The notes beneath the pieces were generated by a model, which saw nothing but the letters and a program-made list of their open reading frames with translations, did not search any database and was not told where the DNA came from. A DNA stretch of 64,000 bases from Zhengitettix transpicula (taxonomy: Eukaryota; Arthropoda; Insecta; Orthoptera; Tetrigidae), in NCBI GenBank assembly GCA_037074705.1, contig CM073593.1, positions 60,057,501-60,121,500 on the forward strand. Reading direction: 5' to 3'. Each line of letters opens with the position of its first letter. Position 1 is the stretch's first letter. The translations under genes and the position numbers were made by a program. Below are positions 47,651 through 59,940 of this stretch, piece after piece.

Positions 47651-48949
47651 GTTACGGCGGAAATAATATTAAAGAAAAATTATTAAATAAAACTTACATT
47701 AAACATTGGTAATTTCGACAAAATATTTAACTTGTAGTAATTAATAAAAATCAAATATCATAAGTTACACAGTACTTCTAACATTATGCAAGATTTAGAA
47801 CAAACGTATTTGTAGGACTACATTTGATTTTGATAGAAATTCATAATCAATTAATGTAATAATTTTCGAAAAATATATTTAAATGAGACAGGAGGCTTTA
47901 TAAATGATAGCCGAGATAATTAAGCAAAGTGCATTTGTGAATAGCGCCGGTTGAGAAAACAAGATAAAAAGAAATGTGAACTCGGACATATTATCGAAAG
48001 CCGATAAATGATTCACAAGAAACATCTTTGATACTCTGAGGAAGCTTCGGTAAATGTAATGGAAAAGTTTCTTATCGGCAGACAGCGTCAGGTCACTGCC
48101 AGAAAATGTATCGGGTTCATAATTTATTCAGGTCAATGTGAACCGCTGAACAACAAACGTCTTGTATCTTCTTTATACAAAGAAGAACAAACATATCTCA
48201 ACCAATAGATCATCATGCCGAATGTTTGAAAACAAAAAGTTTCACTGATGTATCACTCTCGGTTTCTGTTTTGGAGATGCTGCTATAACTAAAACGAATC
48301 TGCAGCCCTTTCTTCACACTCCAAGTAAAAAGAGAAAGAAATGTTTAGACCCTTTACGAAGTCGTGATGTGAAAGAAGACGCAGTCTGAAGGGTGGACCA
48401 TTCTTTAACTGCCAAGCCCCTTATCCAACCTTCGCGAAGTGTGCAGACTTTTCAGCTCCAAGAGGAAACAAAGGCGGCACCCAATGCCAAAGGACTGAAG
48501 TTCCTCCAAGTCAATTACTGAAAAGTTGTAACTTTAGAAATAAATTAGAAATTATAGACTTTGCCCAATAACAAACTTGTCATTCAAGGCGTGGCAAAAG
48601 TTATCAAGTATTCAAAAAAATTATGAGTACAGAACGTAGAAAAATTATTTTTGTTAATTGGTTGTAGATAGAACTTACTGTTCACTGGCCTTCAATCCTG
48701 AATACAAATTCAATGACAAATAGTATAAAGTATATTCATATTTCTTGTTTGTTAAGTAAAAAAATAAATATTACCTATTATTATCCTGAAAGAGATAATT
48801 AATTCCAGTGCACATACCACAACTCTCTCAATTATTTTCTGATAAAAACAGCAATAGTAGAATTAATTTCTTAAAACGGTATTTTATATAATCGTCTTCG
48901 ATCAAAAATATCTGCAATTATGTTCATTATTTAACAATACATATCGTAG
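47651..48949. other. non-coding DNA with a GC-richer patch at 48300-48520
   Basis: Mostly AT-rich. 48300-48520 contains GGGTGGACCATTC, AACCTTCGCGAAG and CAAAGGCGGCACCC. Nothing is recognised as a gene or repeat. Confidence 0.3.
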
Positions 48950-49260
48950 TAAAGGAAAGGCCTCGCACGCTGGACATGTTTGGGGGTGGACGCCGAGCCA
49001 CGTGTTCCTTTCGGAAGGCACGAGCTCAATTGACGCTCTACTACTGGTTCTTGATTACACATTCGAGAACACCAGAGACAACAACACGCTTTAACGTCCG
49101 GCTGAATAGTGTTGTTTTATTCATGTCGCGCCCCGCTGCTTATTCTGGCTGTAATCAGTGCTTCTGATGAGCAGGATGGAGACTGCGAGGGAGAGTTCCT
49201 TGACTTGCGAAACCCCTGGCGATCTTGAATGCCGGTAATTAGCGTTCCAATTCATTTTAT
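48950..49260. promoter_or_regulatory. GC-richer island
   Basis: About 300 bases including TGGACGCCGAGCCACGTG, TCATGTCGCGCCCCGCTGC, GGCTGTAATC and GGTAATTAGC. A 63-codon frame from 48976 has no similarity. Candidate conserved element or promoter. Confidence 0.25.
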
Positions 49261-50149
49261 ATAAAGGATTCTACTTGTGGCAGGGAGAACTGTGAAATAT
49301 AATTTGCGGTCTGGGCCATAATAATTTCAGATACGCTGAACACAAAAAATATATACTTCAACCAACAATATTCATTCCCAATAAATATAAGCCTGGCGAA
49401 AAATAATAATAAATATATAGATCGATTGTATTGAATCATGTTTTTTTATTCAGAAAAATCTGGACAATTCGACCTAATGTGGCGGATATACTCACTTTTA
49501 ATTACGGAATTAAATCGCCCTGTTTGTGTCAATACTTTGTCATATTAATAGTACGGGCCACTAGGTTATAAATGTGTCTATTGTACTTTTCTATATTTTT
49601 AATAACTTATTACAGAAAAATAAAGTATAAAAGGTCTTTACAAACTATGATCTAATTAACTCTATCCATATTTCGTTAATCACACATTTATTTTTTACTT
49701 AATACTGGTTTTCTCAAAAAAAATTAAATTTATTACTCCTGACATGAATTATAGTGTCTTTATATTATTCCGCATGGTTTTTATCAATCAATATATAAAA
49801 AAATACTTTTAATTAATTTCTACAAAGTTATTTATTAATGTTTTTATTTGTGCAATTGCTTGGAAGTCGGGTTTCGAATTCGGAAAATGTACTAAAAAAT
49901 AAATAAACATAACATGATTAGGATATTATGTTCATTCATTCAGTAATATTCATTTAATATACGTAGATGTTTCAATACTTAAAAATCTATCGTTATTTAC
50001 CATGACATGATTGCAATGAAATTCAGTTTCCAGTTGGAAGTCACAGCCTTAGAAATTATTAAATTTAAATCTTATACAATTCTAATGATTAACGTAATTT
50101 CTTTTCATCTTCGTGACTGAGTAAAACTGGTCGTATATATTCGGATTAC
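49261..50149. other. AT-rich non-coding DNA
   Basis: Nothing recognised. Confidence 0.5.
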
Positions 50150-50370
50150 TGGACAGTCGAGTTAAACAAGGCATTCGATCTCTTTTGAAGACTCTGGAAT
50201 TGGAAATTGAATTCATTTGCATTTCGAAGGGTTTCCCCCTTATCTAATTTTTCGCCGGTTAGACCACTGGCCTTTTTGCTGAGACAAAGTCCGGCCTATT
50301 TTCTGCTTTGCACTTTTAAGCGTAAGGTTCGGTCTTTGTGACTTAATGAAATGACCAGAAGGCCCTCAAC
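50150..50370. promoter_or_regulatory. GC-richer island with a POU octamer
   Basis: ATTTGCAT at 50215-50222 is a perfect POU-domain octamer. CCCTTATCT (GATA type), GCCGGTTAGACCAC (CCGGTTAG, Grainyhead-like) and GTCCGGCCTATTTTC occur within 100 bases. Non-coding, no repeat match. Confidence 0.25.
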
Positions 50371-51699
50371 TATTACTTCAATAGTATTTTTGCAGAAAGC
50401 AAATGTTCAACATGTAGCGTCATTTGCAAAGAATTACTTCAGCGATAATAGAATACATATTCTATAACAAAAAAATTTCAACGGGCTATTTTCATTCATT
50501 TAATATTAGGAATCAACAATCAACAAGATTTACGAAGATAATTTAAAATTCTAAAAACCTGAATATTACATTACTTTAATGTACAACAGCTGATTTTAGA
50601 GATGTATCTATGAATTTCTATATCGCCGGCTTCATGTAGAATATAACCCAAAATTTAAATTTAAGAATACAAGTCACTAAAGACTTAATTCAACCATAAA
50701 TAAAATAAAATAAAAATAATAAAAAATCGTTAAGGATAAAATCTTGAAATTCGTAGTAACTCAATTGCTTCACCCTTGAATAACGTGAAGTGTAATTGTG
50801 AAATATATATTTATGAGACCGTTTTGATAACGATAGTGACAGCTGATAATTGACAAAGATATTTCTGTGGACATCTTATGGGAACCTACACTAGCAACCT
50901 TTAAGAAACCGCGTAATATATATTTTACCAAATTTGGAATCTAAATCAAAGTAGAATGGCGGATCGAATATATTTGCTAGTTTCTGACAGGTTCTAACAT
51001 AGAAAGCCAGTAAAAGTCTCCACTGCATGTGTGTACAGATACCGAATGGAGGATGACACAGAATCTGCCACAGCCCCTTCACCAAACGGATCCCCTCAAA
51101 TATACTGCCTGCCTGTTTCTTCATCCATCAAATCAGTCGCAAATTTTCTATTGTAACGTTACAGTAATGTAATAATTGAAATATCTGTATTCCAAAAATA
51201 AATTAATCTAATAGTGTCTCCCGAAATCAGTGAACAATATAGTGTCCTTTTATCTTCAATCCCATACATTTAAATTTTTACACGTTGAAGGTAACATTAC
51301 ATTCATTATAAATTCTCATGTTTATCGTAAAAATAAAAAAATTATAATAGATCACCCACGACAACTGAGCCGACCAATTTAGTTGTGAATGGTTATCGTC
51401 GAACATGGAACTGCGAGAGACAACAAATAAACTCGTTCGTAAAGCTACAGCATGACGCATAAATTTTTTTCTGATCTTCTAGGAATGAAATGTAAGATCT
51501 CGACTCAGGATGGCTAAATAATAGTGTTTAAATTAAAGGTTTCATTAAGGATATTGAAAATAAAAAGTTTCTTTCCCGTTTAGTAAGTTTCTTCAGACTT
51601 TTTAGAGTAAGAGAGACGAACTGAAATAAAATGGAGCTTTCAACTAATGAAGGTAATAGAAGGAGTTTGAGACTTGCTGGATTCCCGCTGAACCTTCTC
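50371..51699. other. AT-rich non-coding DNA
   Basis: No gene is recognised; 50940-51120 is slightly GC-richer with a 77-codon minus-strand frame lacking similarity. Confidence 0.4.
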
Positions 51700-52025
51700 T
51701 GCACTTAGTTGTTTCTACACCTAAACAACCCGCGACTAGTTTCTTGTATTGATTATCAGCAGTGGCTGGAACTAACTAGGGGTGAGGCCTTGGAGGGGCC
51801 CATTAGCGGCCAGGGAGAAACAGGGAGACTTGGGCAAGACGCGCACGGCTCATTGGTCACGCACTTGGCGGATCCCCAGGGAGGCAAGGACCGCTGCATC
51901 GACGCGCACCCTCGAGTACCTTACTCCAATACGCACTTACTGGTACTTTTATTGGCCCTCTTAAATGTTGGGACATTCAGCAGCGAACTCACATCAATGC
52001 GGACACTACACTTCAAAACCAAATA
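51700..52025. other. GC-rich segment, unassigned
   Basis: 51770-51930 is among the most GC-rich DNA in the window and is open on the plus strand in two frames (105 codons from 51709, 60 from 51782). Neither translation shows a known domain. It ends abruptly in AT-rich DNA, so a small insertion, an exon or a CpG-rich control element are all possible. Confidence 0.25.
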
Positions 52026-52488
52026 AATTCAATTGTTGGAATTTCCTTGTAAATAATTTAGAACTTTTAATGATCGTCACACATGTTAAATAATAGAAAA
52101 TAATAAACTAAAAATTTACATTACATGTTTCAGTACATTCTCTAGGGACATAATTATCTACAAAATAAAATAACACTTATTAAGTTGTGCAATCAATCTC
52201 AGTCTAAGTAAATAATGTATGAAACATTAGTCATAGACATTACTTAATTAGTGAATAAGAAAGATATCCAATTCACTTATTCATTATTTTCAATCAGACG
52301 TAAATTTTTTCATTAATTAATTAGTCCGTATCATTTATAAAACTTATAGTGTTTTTAATAGACCTGATAAGTATCATTGCAGAAGCCATTCTGTTTTTAA
52401 TATTGTCGCAATGTCCAGAATTTTTAAATTGTCTCAGTCAAAACTACAATTCAAATTTATTTTTTGTTTTCCATTAATTTTCATTTAT
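52026..52488. other. AT-rich non-coding DNA
   Basis: Nothing recognised. Confidence 0.5.
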
Positions 52489-52540
52489 CAGGGGAGTTTC
52501 CACTATGTAGATTACCCTATACATAGCCTGTCTACACCTT
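52489..52540 (+). mobile_element. A-tailed repeat, copy 6, 3' tip only
   Basis: CAGGGGAGTTTCCACTATGT, AGATTACCCTATACATAGCC and TGTCTACACCTT match the last ~50 bases of the family, with the GCCTGTCTACACC ending shared only with copy 4. Strongly 5'-truncated. Confidence 0.6.
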
Positions 52541-53109
52541 TAAAAAATTGCATTTATCCGCATTCATTTTATAGTTTTTCTCGTTATTTAATTTTTGAGT
52601 TCTAGTTTACTATTAAATTATGGGTAGTCGTTCTAAACGTATTTTGAATTATCTGAATAATTTATTTGATTTACTGGGACATATATATTGTGATGAACAA
52701 AAATTGTAATATAGGGTTATAAAAAAAATTAGTTACGTATATGAGGGGAGAGTACTGGCTTTGAAGTCAAGGATTTTGTATGGTGGTTTGTCTTTGAATG
52801 TTAGGTTAGAGAGAGGAATCGAGCAACGTACAAGGACGGTGAGTGAAGAGTTTCTGCATAATTACTGGAAAGTTTCGAAAAAATTTTATGAAGGTCTTTT
52901 AAATACTAAAATGTCATTGGAGAAATAAATATGGTCTGTATATTCATTAAATTGTTTGAAAAGCGCCAAGGTATGAGATAATATTGCAAATAAGAGGTTG
53001 GCACGGTCATTTGTTTAAAGGAATTTTAAGTTTCTATGTACGGATATTATTATTAAGTATTAAAAAATTGATTGTTCTTTTTAATTAAATTTGTAGTTTT
53101 TATTTTAGG
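52541..53109. other. unassigned non-coding DNA
   Basis: Mixed AT-rich sequence; no gene or repeat recognised. Confidence 0.4.
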
Positions 53110-53260
53110 TTATGGATATGTTTATCCACGCTTACGTGTTTTGGGGAAGATCGTGCGCCAGCTGATGACGTCAGAGTGCCGCCGGTTGGAAAATTAACTG
53201 GGAGCCCAGGCGAAATCCCCTGAGATCAACCCCGAAACTTCGAGTACTGGAGTATCTGGA
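53110..53260. promoter_or_regulatory. promoter-like island with E-box and CRE
   Basis: CAGCTG (E-box, 53159-53164) is followed immediately by the perfect cAMP-response palindrome TGACGTCA (53166-53173) and a GCCGCCGGTTGG patch. No TATA/initiator pair is visible. It could drive a transcript through the open stretch at 53.6-54.05 kb, but nothing proves that. Confidence 0.25.
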
Positions 53261-53619
53261 TATCGTTAAACAAAACGAAAAACAGTAAACAATATAAGTG
53301 GTGAAATCTGTTGTTTATTTTTTTAAAAAAACGTTGTGAACTCCGATAAACTTTCGAATGATCCAGACCCATGTGTGCCTTGAGACTACAAGTTTATCAT
53401 GTTCTGTTGTATGGGTGAGACTAAAATTTGGTTATTGGTGTATGTTGAAATTGGTGGGGCATTGATTAGCTGAACACGTAACTAACAGCTAATAATATTG
53501 TGAATTGATATTTTTTTTAAAATTCTTGTGTTGGAATTTTTTCGAAGCAGACATTAATTATTATTTATTTATGCATTACAATATAAAATTTATTTCTTAC
53601 TAGTTTTAAACCATTTTTT

Positions 53620-54050
53620 ACTGTGAATGTTGGCAAACATAATTAATCGTTATTTTTCAGAATGTCGTGATTACGTATTAGGAATAAGAAAACGAGGATT
53701 ACGAGAAGACAGTCGTCACATTTCGTCGACTATATTTACAAAACCGCAGCCACGTGGTGGTAACAAATATTGGACGTTAGTGAAATATCGGCCAAAAAGT
53801 TGCCGTTAGAAAACGACGAAATATATAAGACGCAAGCGACCACAATGGACGTCTGGGACTGTACATGTGCCGCGAGCTGGAAGAGCTTACAGACGTATTC
53901 ATGCTGCGGAGAAACAGGATTGTAGCTCTTCGCCTTGAGTAAGGGATCATTGAGGCTGCAAACGTTTCCTTCAGGGCTTTGTTGTGTCGCTCTTTATTGA
54001 ATTGCCAGCGCACTGCCATCAGAGAAACGTCACCTGATTCGTTTCTATGG
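53620..54050 (+). other. coding-like stretch, possibly a decayed gene or exon
   Basis: A frame runs from an ATG at 53627 to 53809 across a TTATTTTTCAG acceptor-like site ending at 53660. A second plus frame from about 53862 reads MCRELEELTDVFMLRRNRIV then ALRLE, a stop, and GIIEAANVSFRALLCRSLLN then CQRTAIRETSPDSF, which looks protein-like. The minus strand is also open for 80 codons (53777-54019). I do not recognise a family. The moderate G+C makes stop-free frames less surprising, so this is only a candidate. Confidence 0.2.
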
Positions 54051-55365
54051 ATTCACTTTTTTTTTACATTATCTTTGTGGTTTCCTCTATAATAAACATT
54101 TTACGTGTTTTAACTTTGTATTATTTATCGATGATGGTCTTTATTTGTTATTAAGCTAGTATTGGATACTTATTCGTATGTTAGTCAAAAATTTTTAATT
54201 ATATTAATGATTACCAAACATATACTTATCCTCAATAATCACATTCATAACAAAGGTACCATTAATAGATACGAAGGAGAATAAAACAGTAGTGAAAAAA
54301 CCTAGTATTTGATTTAATGATAAAAAACTATCGAATTGAATTTGTTATTAATCATCCACATTTTCAATAAAGGATTTTTGTGCTATAGACACGCCGATGC
54401 GTCATTCTTGAGTCAATTTATTGACAAATTAATTCAAAAAACTATAATTATGTAACGTAAAGCAAAAATGTATGGTTTTTATATAAAGATCGGTTTTGAA
54501 ACGCCGTGAAGCTGTTATACGTATAATATTTTATATATATTATTTATATTTCGACTCATGAATAGTATTGAACCGAATAATAAACTAATAATGATAAAGC
54601 GTGTTGACAACATATCAAAGTTTATGTATCCCTCAATATTATTAAGGTCCATGTTTCCTAAATATAGAAAGCAAACAGGAACCGAATTTACTAATAAATG
54701 TATGTTTAAGCATTCGTTGTTCAAAATCTTCATTCAATGTCTCCAATAGAAACAGAACTTCTTAGTATTACAAGATATTATCAACTTTGTACCATAATTA
54801 TTGTGTATTGAGGATCTTTCGCCGAGGAGTCGTATTGCGGTCAGCATAACTGCAGGGGACAAAAAATTCCATCTCGCTTGTAAACTAGAAAATAAGTAAC
54901 TTATCCATAAAAAATATGTTGCCTAAAATATTCTCTAAACTGTTGTAGTTACAGGAACATAACCGCCATGGAGAAACGTGTTAAGTGTTAAAAATAATAG
55001 TAGACCTGCTGTGTAATGGAGGAATTTAAATGAGGTCATTATTTTTAATTTAATAGTATTTTCATTTTCCTGTTGTCACTGCCAGAGTATAGTTCTATAT
55101 AACTTGTACCTGCTCACGTCCGGTTGCGCAATAGTTTTATTGAACTCATAAATCTAGATAGACTCATATCATTGTTTACCGAGGTAATAAAACAGATAAA
55201 CTCAAAAAAATAGGAGATATAATCAACGTTTAATGTTATATGTCAGAAAAATTCACGTCAGTTTCATAATCGATATTATGTGCTTATATTAAAGTGAATA
55301 TTTGAAGTATTAAATAAAAGATTAGCATGACAAATAATGTGTTAACGCAATTCATCTTTTTTTAT
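54051..55365. other. AT-rich non-coding DNA
   Basis: Nothing recognised; two short frames on opposite strands near 54515-54750 are chance-length. Confidence 0.5.
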
Positions 55366-55369
55366 CTAC

Positions 55370-55570
55370 CTTCCCCACAGGCAATATTGCCGTCGTCCAC
55401 GCAGAATCGCCCGCCTTCCGTGTCCTGAATTAATTAGCGCTCTTGCACTGAATGCGACAAGCGCTCTCAAACCCATTGACTGTCGACTAGAAATTACGCT
55501 AAATGCACTTCCATTAGCAGGAAGGCCGCTGCTTTCCAATTGCGAGCAAATTATCTGAAACGAACTCGGC
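55370..55570. promoter_or_regulatory. GC-richer island, strong conserved-element look
   Basis: GGCAATATTGCCGTCGTCC, CTGAATTAATTAGCGCTC, GACAAGCGCTCTC, CTAAATGCACTTCC and TTGCGAGCAAATTATC occur within 200 bases. GGCAATATTGCC is a 12-bp perfect palindrome. Non-coding and without repeat match; homeodomain cores are frequent. Confidence 0.3.
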
Positions 55571-56015
55571 ACATTCTGTTTAACAAAAAAAAAGGTTCCG
55601 CCTAAAACAGTAGTGAAACCAGCCCAATCAGTTAAAGCCCCTCAATAATATTCATAGAATCGCGCTTCATTGATTTTAGGAATGAATCTTGCAGAAGTTC
55701 AATAATCAAATAAAAATCAGAGGCATATTTGACTATTCCTACAATACTTATCTTATAATGTTTACTCCACAAATCAGTATAAATATAAATAACATTTTAA
55801 CTTTTCATGTGAGAAAAAACAGTAAAAATATATACGTTAAAAAATGAAACAGCAGCCATGTAAAAATATATGCTCAATTGTTTAACAGGAGGAGCTAATT
55901 TTTAGTCTTCAATGAGTGTGTATTTCTATAATTAATGAAAATATACCCCATTAAAGGTCCTGGACCACTCAGAAAGATAATAGATATGATTTATTAATAA
56001 GATATTCTTTCAAAT
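55571..56015. other. AT-rich non-coding DNA
   Basis: Nothing recognised. Confidence 0.4.
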
Positions 56016-56023
56016 TTCACAAC

Positions 56024-56222
56024 GTTTCGTCCTCAATCAGATAATAGTATAGTTAATTTCCATAAATTGCCTTGTTAAATCATAAATATTAGCCTAAATT
56101 CATGTTATATAAATTTTGCAAAGAATTTCAAAGGAATATTCTGCTTGCAATGCTCATTGAAATCAAATGAGTATAACAATGTGTTTTTCTGATGAAGATC
56201 AAGTTGGATTAAGAACCGTTGT
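56024..56222. repeat. second divergent pair of PLE-type hammerhead-like motifs
   Basis: The left motif (minus strand, 56024-56040) reads CTGATTGAGGACGAAACGTT, with almost no stem II. The right motif (plus strand, 56189-56222) reads CTGATGA, AGATC, loop, GGATT, AAGAACCGTTG, with ATC/GAT able to pair and one change from GAAACGTTG. The polarity is the same as the pair at 40.5 kb: left minus, right plus. Spacer about 150 bp. Confidence 0.5.
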
Positions 56223-56754
56223 TAATTTCGTAGTTTCTGATAAAAAAAATTAAATTTGACAAATTCGGCTCTGCTCATGCATTTACACGGGAAGTTAATT
56301 CAAGTAAAATTGGGGAAAATCAGCTAATGTCAACATTTATGTTGAACTGTAATGTGTAAATTTGGGAAAAACTTACTATACTTTTTTCAATCAAAAATAT
56401 ATTTACCTGAAGTAAATATTATAATCGTTAAAAATACACGATCAGTACAACAGTGTAAATATTAATTGATCATTACTGTAGATAGTGATAGAAACGATAA
56501 TTTAAGGAATATTTTAATGATTCACACACTTAAATTATTATAGTTCACTTTCTGCGTGTAGTACTCGAGGCTTTCAATAATTTGTGTGATAATTTCTAAG
56601 TATACTATAGAAATCCGTAAATAATTGTACGAAGTGTCCGCTTTATATAATATAATAGAAATAAAATAATCGGTTATTATAACAGAACGTAGCTCATTTT
56701 TATACACATGTTATTTGATAATTTCGTGTGTTTATATCAGGTAATTCAATGTAA
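56223..56754. other. AT-rich non-coding DNA
   Basis: Nothing recognised. Confidence 0.5.
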
Positions 56755-57010
56755 AAATTTTGTGCACATGTTGGAGCGGGAAATACGGGCAAGGAGCACC
56801 AGTGCAGCTGAAACTCACCGTTAATCCTGGTGCCCGCTCCAGTAATTAAACTGGATCCGCTCCGAGGATTACGGCACGGTGCCCGAGTGACATACGATAA
56901 AACATCTCTTTCTGAGCCATATTAATGGCTCCTCCTCAGACGAACAGCTGATAAAAAGGCGAACAACTAAAGGGTTTGACGGCGGCGTCGGCTAAGACGT
57001 CAGTGTGAAG
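56755..57010. promoter_or_regulatory. GC-richer island with nested inverted repeats
   Basis: GGAGCGGG (56773-56780) pairs with CCCGCTCC (56833-56840), and inside it GCACCAG (56796-56802) pairs with CTGGTGC (56827-56833), giving one long hairpin with a left bulge. GAGCCAT/ATGGCTC (56914-56931) forms a second small hairpin. CCAGTAATTAAACTGG and GACGGCGGCGTCGGC are further dyads. Non-coding; possible conserved regulatory element or structured RNA. Confidence 0.3.
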
Positions 57011-59269
57011 AATGGATCGTCTGTCGATCTTGTGGCCCTCGGCTTGTTTTATAGATTTAAGGAAACTTGTTAATTGAGACGGAACATCTGATGAGATAAA
57101 AAGTTCTTGTATCTGTGAGAAGTTGTGATAATTTACCGTGATTTAATCCACTTTTGTTGCTTTTCCGTTTAGTTCACCTATCACAAAATACAATTATATA
57201 AAATACACTTTTTATCGGCCAATTAAACTAGAAAGAGTGGTAAATATTCAGAAAATTGAGAGAATATACTATAAAGAGGCGTTAGTTTATTAGATAAATA
57301 TTCTTTATTTGCTGTCAAACTTGTAACAATTTAAATAAAAGAACATAGCTGAATAACAGCAGCCTGCAGGTATGAAAACGTCAGTGAAATAAAACAAATT
57401 AATTTTCATTTATTTCGAGTTGATTTATTGCAATAGTTCTTTGCTGAATAAATCGTACACGGTAAAGCACCGTTACATCTATATTAAAATAAAGCAAAGG
57501 AAATTATACAAATAGCAATGCAAATTAAAATAAATTCCTAGTTCCAATCAGTGAATATAACGATTATAATAGAACCAATTCAGTATTAAGTCGGAACAGA
57601 CTTTGCCTTAATTATATAACTTGTCTGACATGAAATTATAGTATAGCTCTCATTCAGATGTAAGAAACGTCACCTACTCGAATGTAATCTCACTAACGTG
57701 TTAAAAGATTCTGTTATGCAGTCACTTCTTACTCCCTCAGAGCATTCATAAATTTCTCACGAATGTGAGTGGTGTTGTCAACAAGAGTGCTGAAAGCACG
57801 CTTCTACACATTCATTAAATGTATGATGCGTTCCAAATTAACAACACAGACGTTGCATTGACAAGATCTCTATTTTTCTAAATTCTCTTAAAATTTAAAA
57901 GATTTAAAAAAATTTAAAACGTGCAATAACTAAAATACGAAAGCGACATTAGCTACGTATTTTATTAACTCGTAACGTTTCACATACATTTTCTTATTCA
58001 TAAATGTAATTTTTTGTCGCTTTGTGAAGCATGTATTAATTTCTAGTTTATTGATTTTACTTGTCCTAATTTCTTCCTGGTGGCTCCTTCTCAACCAAAT
58101 TCTTCACATTTTATCGAACTGCGTCAGTAACTGTACGAGTATTTATATATAAATTTCAAACCAGGATTGTGTTCTTCTTCAATCTGTTAATGAAGTAGTT
58201 ACTGACTATAATAGCAAAATAAACCACCAGATGTGACTAAGGACAGAGATTTATTTTAAAATAATTTCCTTTACATACAATTTGCTATAAAATTCGGTGA
58301 CTCATGAAATTTTTTAAGACAATTTTATAAAATAAATGGAATAAATACTTAAATATGTAACTGAATTTACCTTAAATGTTTCAACTACCGATATGATTGT
58401 AATAAATGTCTATAACAAACACTAATTTGCCAAATAAAATTTTTATTAAGTTATGTAAAGTAGTCATACACCTGTTTAACAGTCATTATGTTCATAATTT
58501 AGTAGAGAAATCATCTCTGTTATTATCATCTATGGTGATAATCCTACATTCCTTCAAGTAAAATTCCGTGATATATTCACCTATTGGTGAGACAAACTGA
58601 TATAAAGAATCTTACAAGTATCAGCATTACGGAAACTCAGTTCCTCCTTTTCAAGTTCCACTGAAATTAATTTCTAAAATTGGTTTTCAAGAATTTTCTT
58701 AACATCTTTAGGAAGAGAAAATATAAGGATTACATCCTAAAGTATACATTGCATAATAAGCGAGTACAGCAAAACAATCTGAGTAATGACTCATTACATT
58801 TCGATAAAAAAGGATAATTTTTGAAATCTGTCAAGATAATAAACTTACAAGTGAATATTCCGGTTAAATATCGTAGAGTATAAAATACATTAACATAGAG
58901 GTTATTAGGCTTTTTAAATGCAAAGGAAGGAAATAATATGACGCCCAAGTACCGCAGTGCGACTGTATCAAAAATAATCCCTCTTCCATCTTAGGGTTCA
59001 TAGTTTTGAATTTTCATTATTACAGGTTTAAAATGTTCCTTTTGATAAATAAAACCGTATGCATGTTTTTAATGAGGCTAATTCTAAATTTGGATCACAC
59101 ATAAAACACCTCCCGAAGAGCAGAGGTGAATTCTAGAATATGTAGTGGCCTGTTTTGAATTTTATTTAAAAATAAATTTCCAATTACCTAAACAGGAAAC
59201 TTCTGTATAAATAGAACGTCAGGACTGGAGTGTTTGATTAGCTTCTTCCGTATATAAGTTTTTCAGTAT
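57011..59269. other. AT-rich non-coding DNA
   Basis: Nothing recognised over about 2.2 kb. Confidence 0.5.
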
Positions 59270-59940
59270 CCGAACTCAACTCGGAGACCGTAGTAAAGTC
59301 CCGCGTCGTTGTTACAATCAATGATGCGGAGCAGGGAATATTATCGCCGAGAAAAAAAAATCACCCTCCTTCCAAACTTTATCTTTTCCCGTGAGAAGTC
59401 ACTTTGACTGACAAAAGTTGGCGTTGTGTCTTCATCTGAGAAGCCGCAACTGTGATACGCGCAAGATAAGAACATAAAAGAAATTAAATGGAACCCATTT
59501 TATTAAAACTTGCAATATGACATGGCGCATAATAAATTGCTCCTCTACATTATAGGGATGGAAGGAGAACTCTGAAAGAAAAGGAACCTGAGTAAAGAGT
59601 AGGAAAAAAAGGGACTGTTAAGAGTTTGAACAAATTGTCAAGAGTAAGACGACAAAGGAAATTCGCAATGTCTCAGAGAATTAGTTTTCCTTCGACTCGG
59701 TGGAAAGTTTCGCGAACTGATTCAGTGCGGCTCACACTCTCAAAGTTAGCTGTAAAACAAACGAAGGGGCCGTTACTTTGGCGTCGCAGCTGGCGCTGCA
59801 ATCTACAGTGGCGCTATCTGCCTATGGCCGAGTGATTGTCTCGCGCCGAAAAAAATCATTCTCATTCGCAGATGAACTTAGGATTTCCACGGAATTAAGG
59901 TTTGGCAGCATGTGTTTACTTTGGGGGCGGGGGAGAAAAA
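59270..59940. other. two GC-richer patches, unassigned
   Basis: 59270-59480 (CCGTAGTAAAGTCCCGCGTC) and 59630-59940 (GCGTCGCAGCTGGCGCTGC) differ from the AT-rich flanks. The second is open for 69 and 85 codons in overlapping plus frames without a known domain. Regulatory island or old repeat. Confidence 0.2.

Noticed and set aside
49164..49190. CTGATGA-GCAG...CTGC-GAGG, a hammerhead look-alike with a perfect 4-bp stem II
   Set aside because: The invariant GAAA box reads GAGG, no PLE sequence lies nearby, and it falls in an unrelated GC-richer island.
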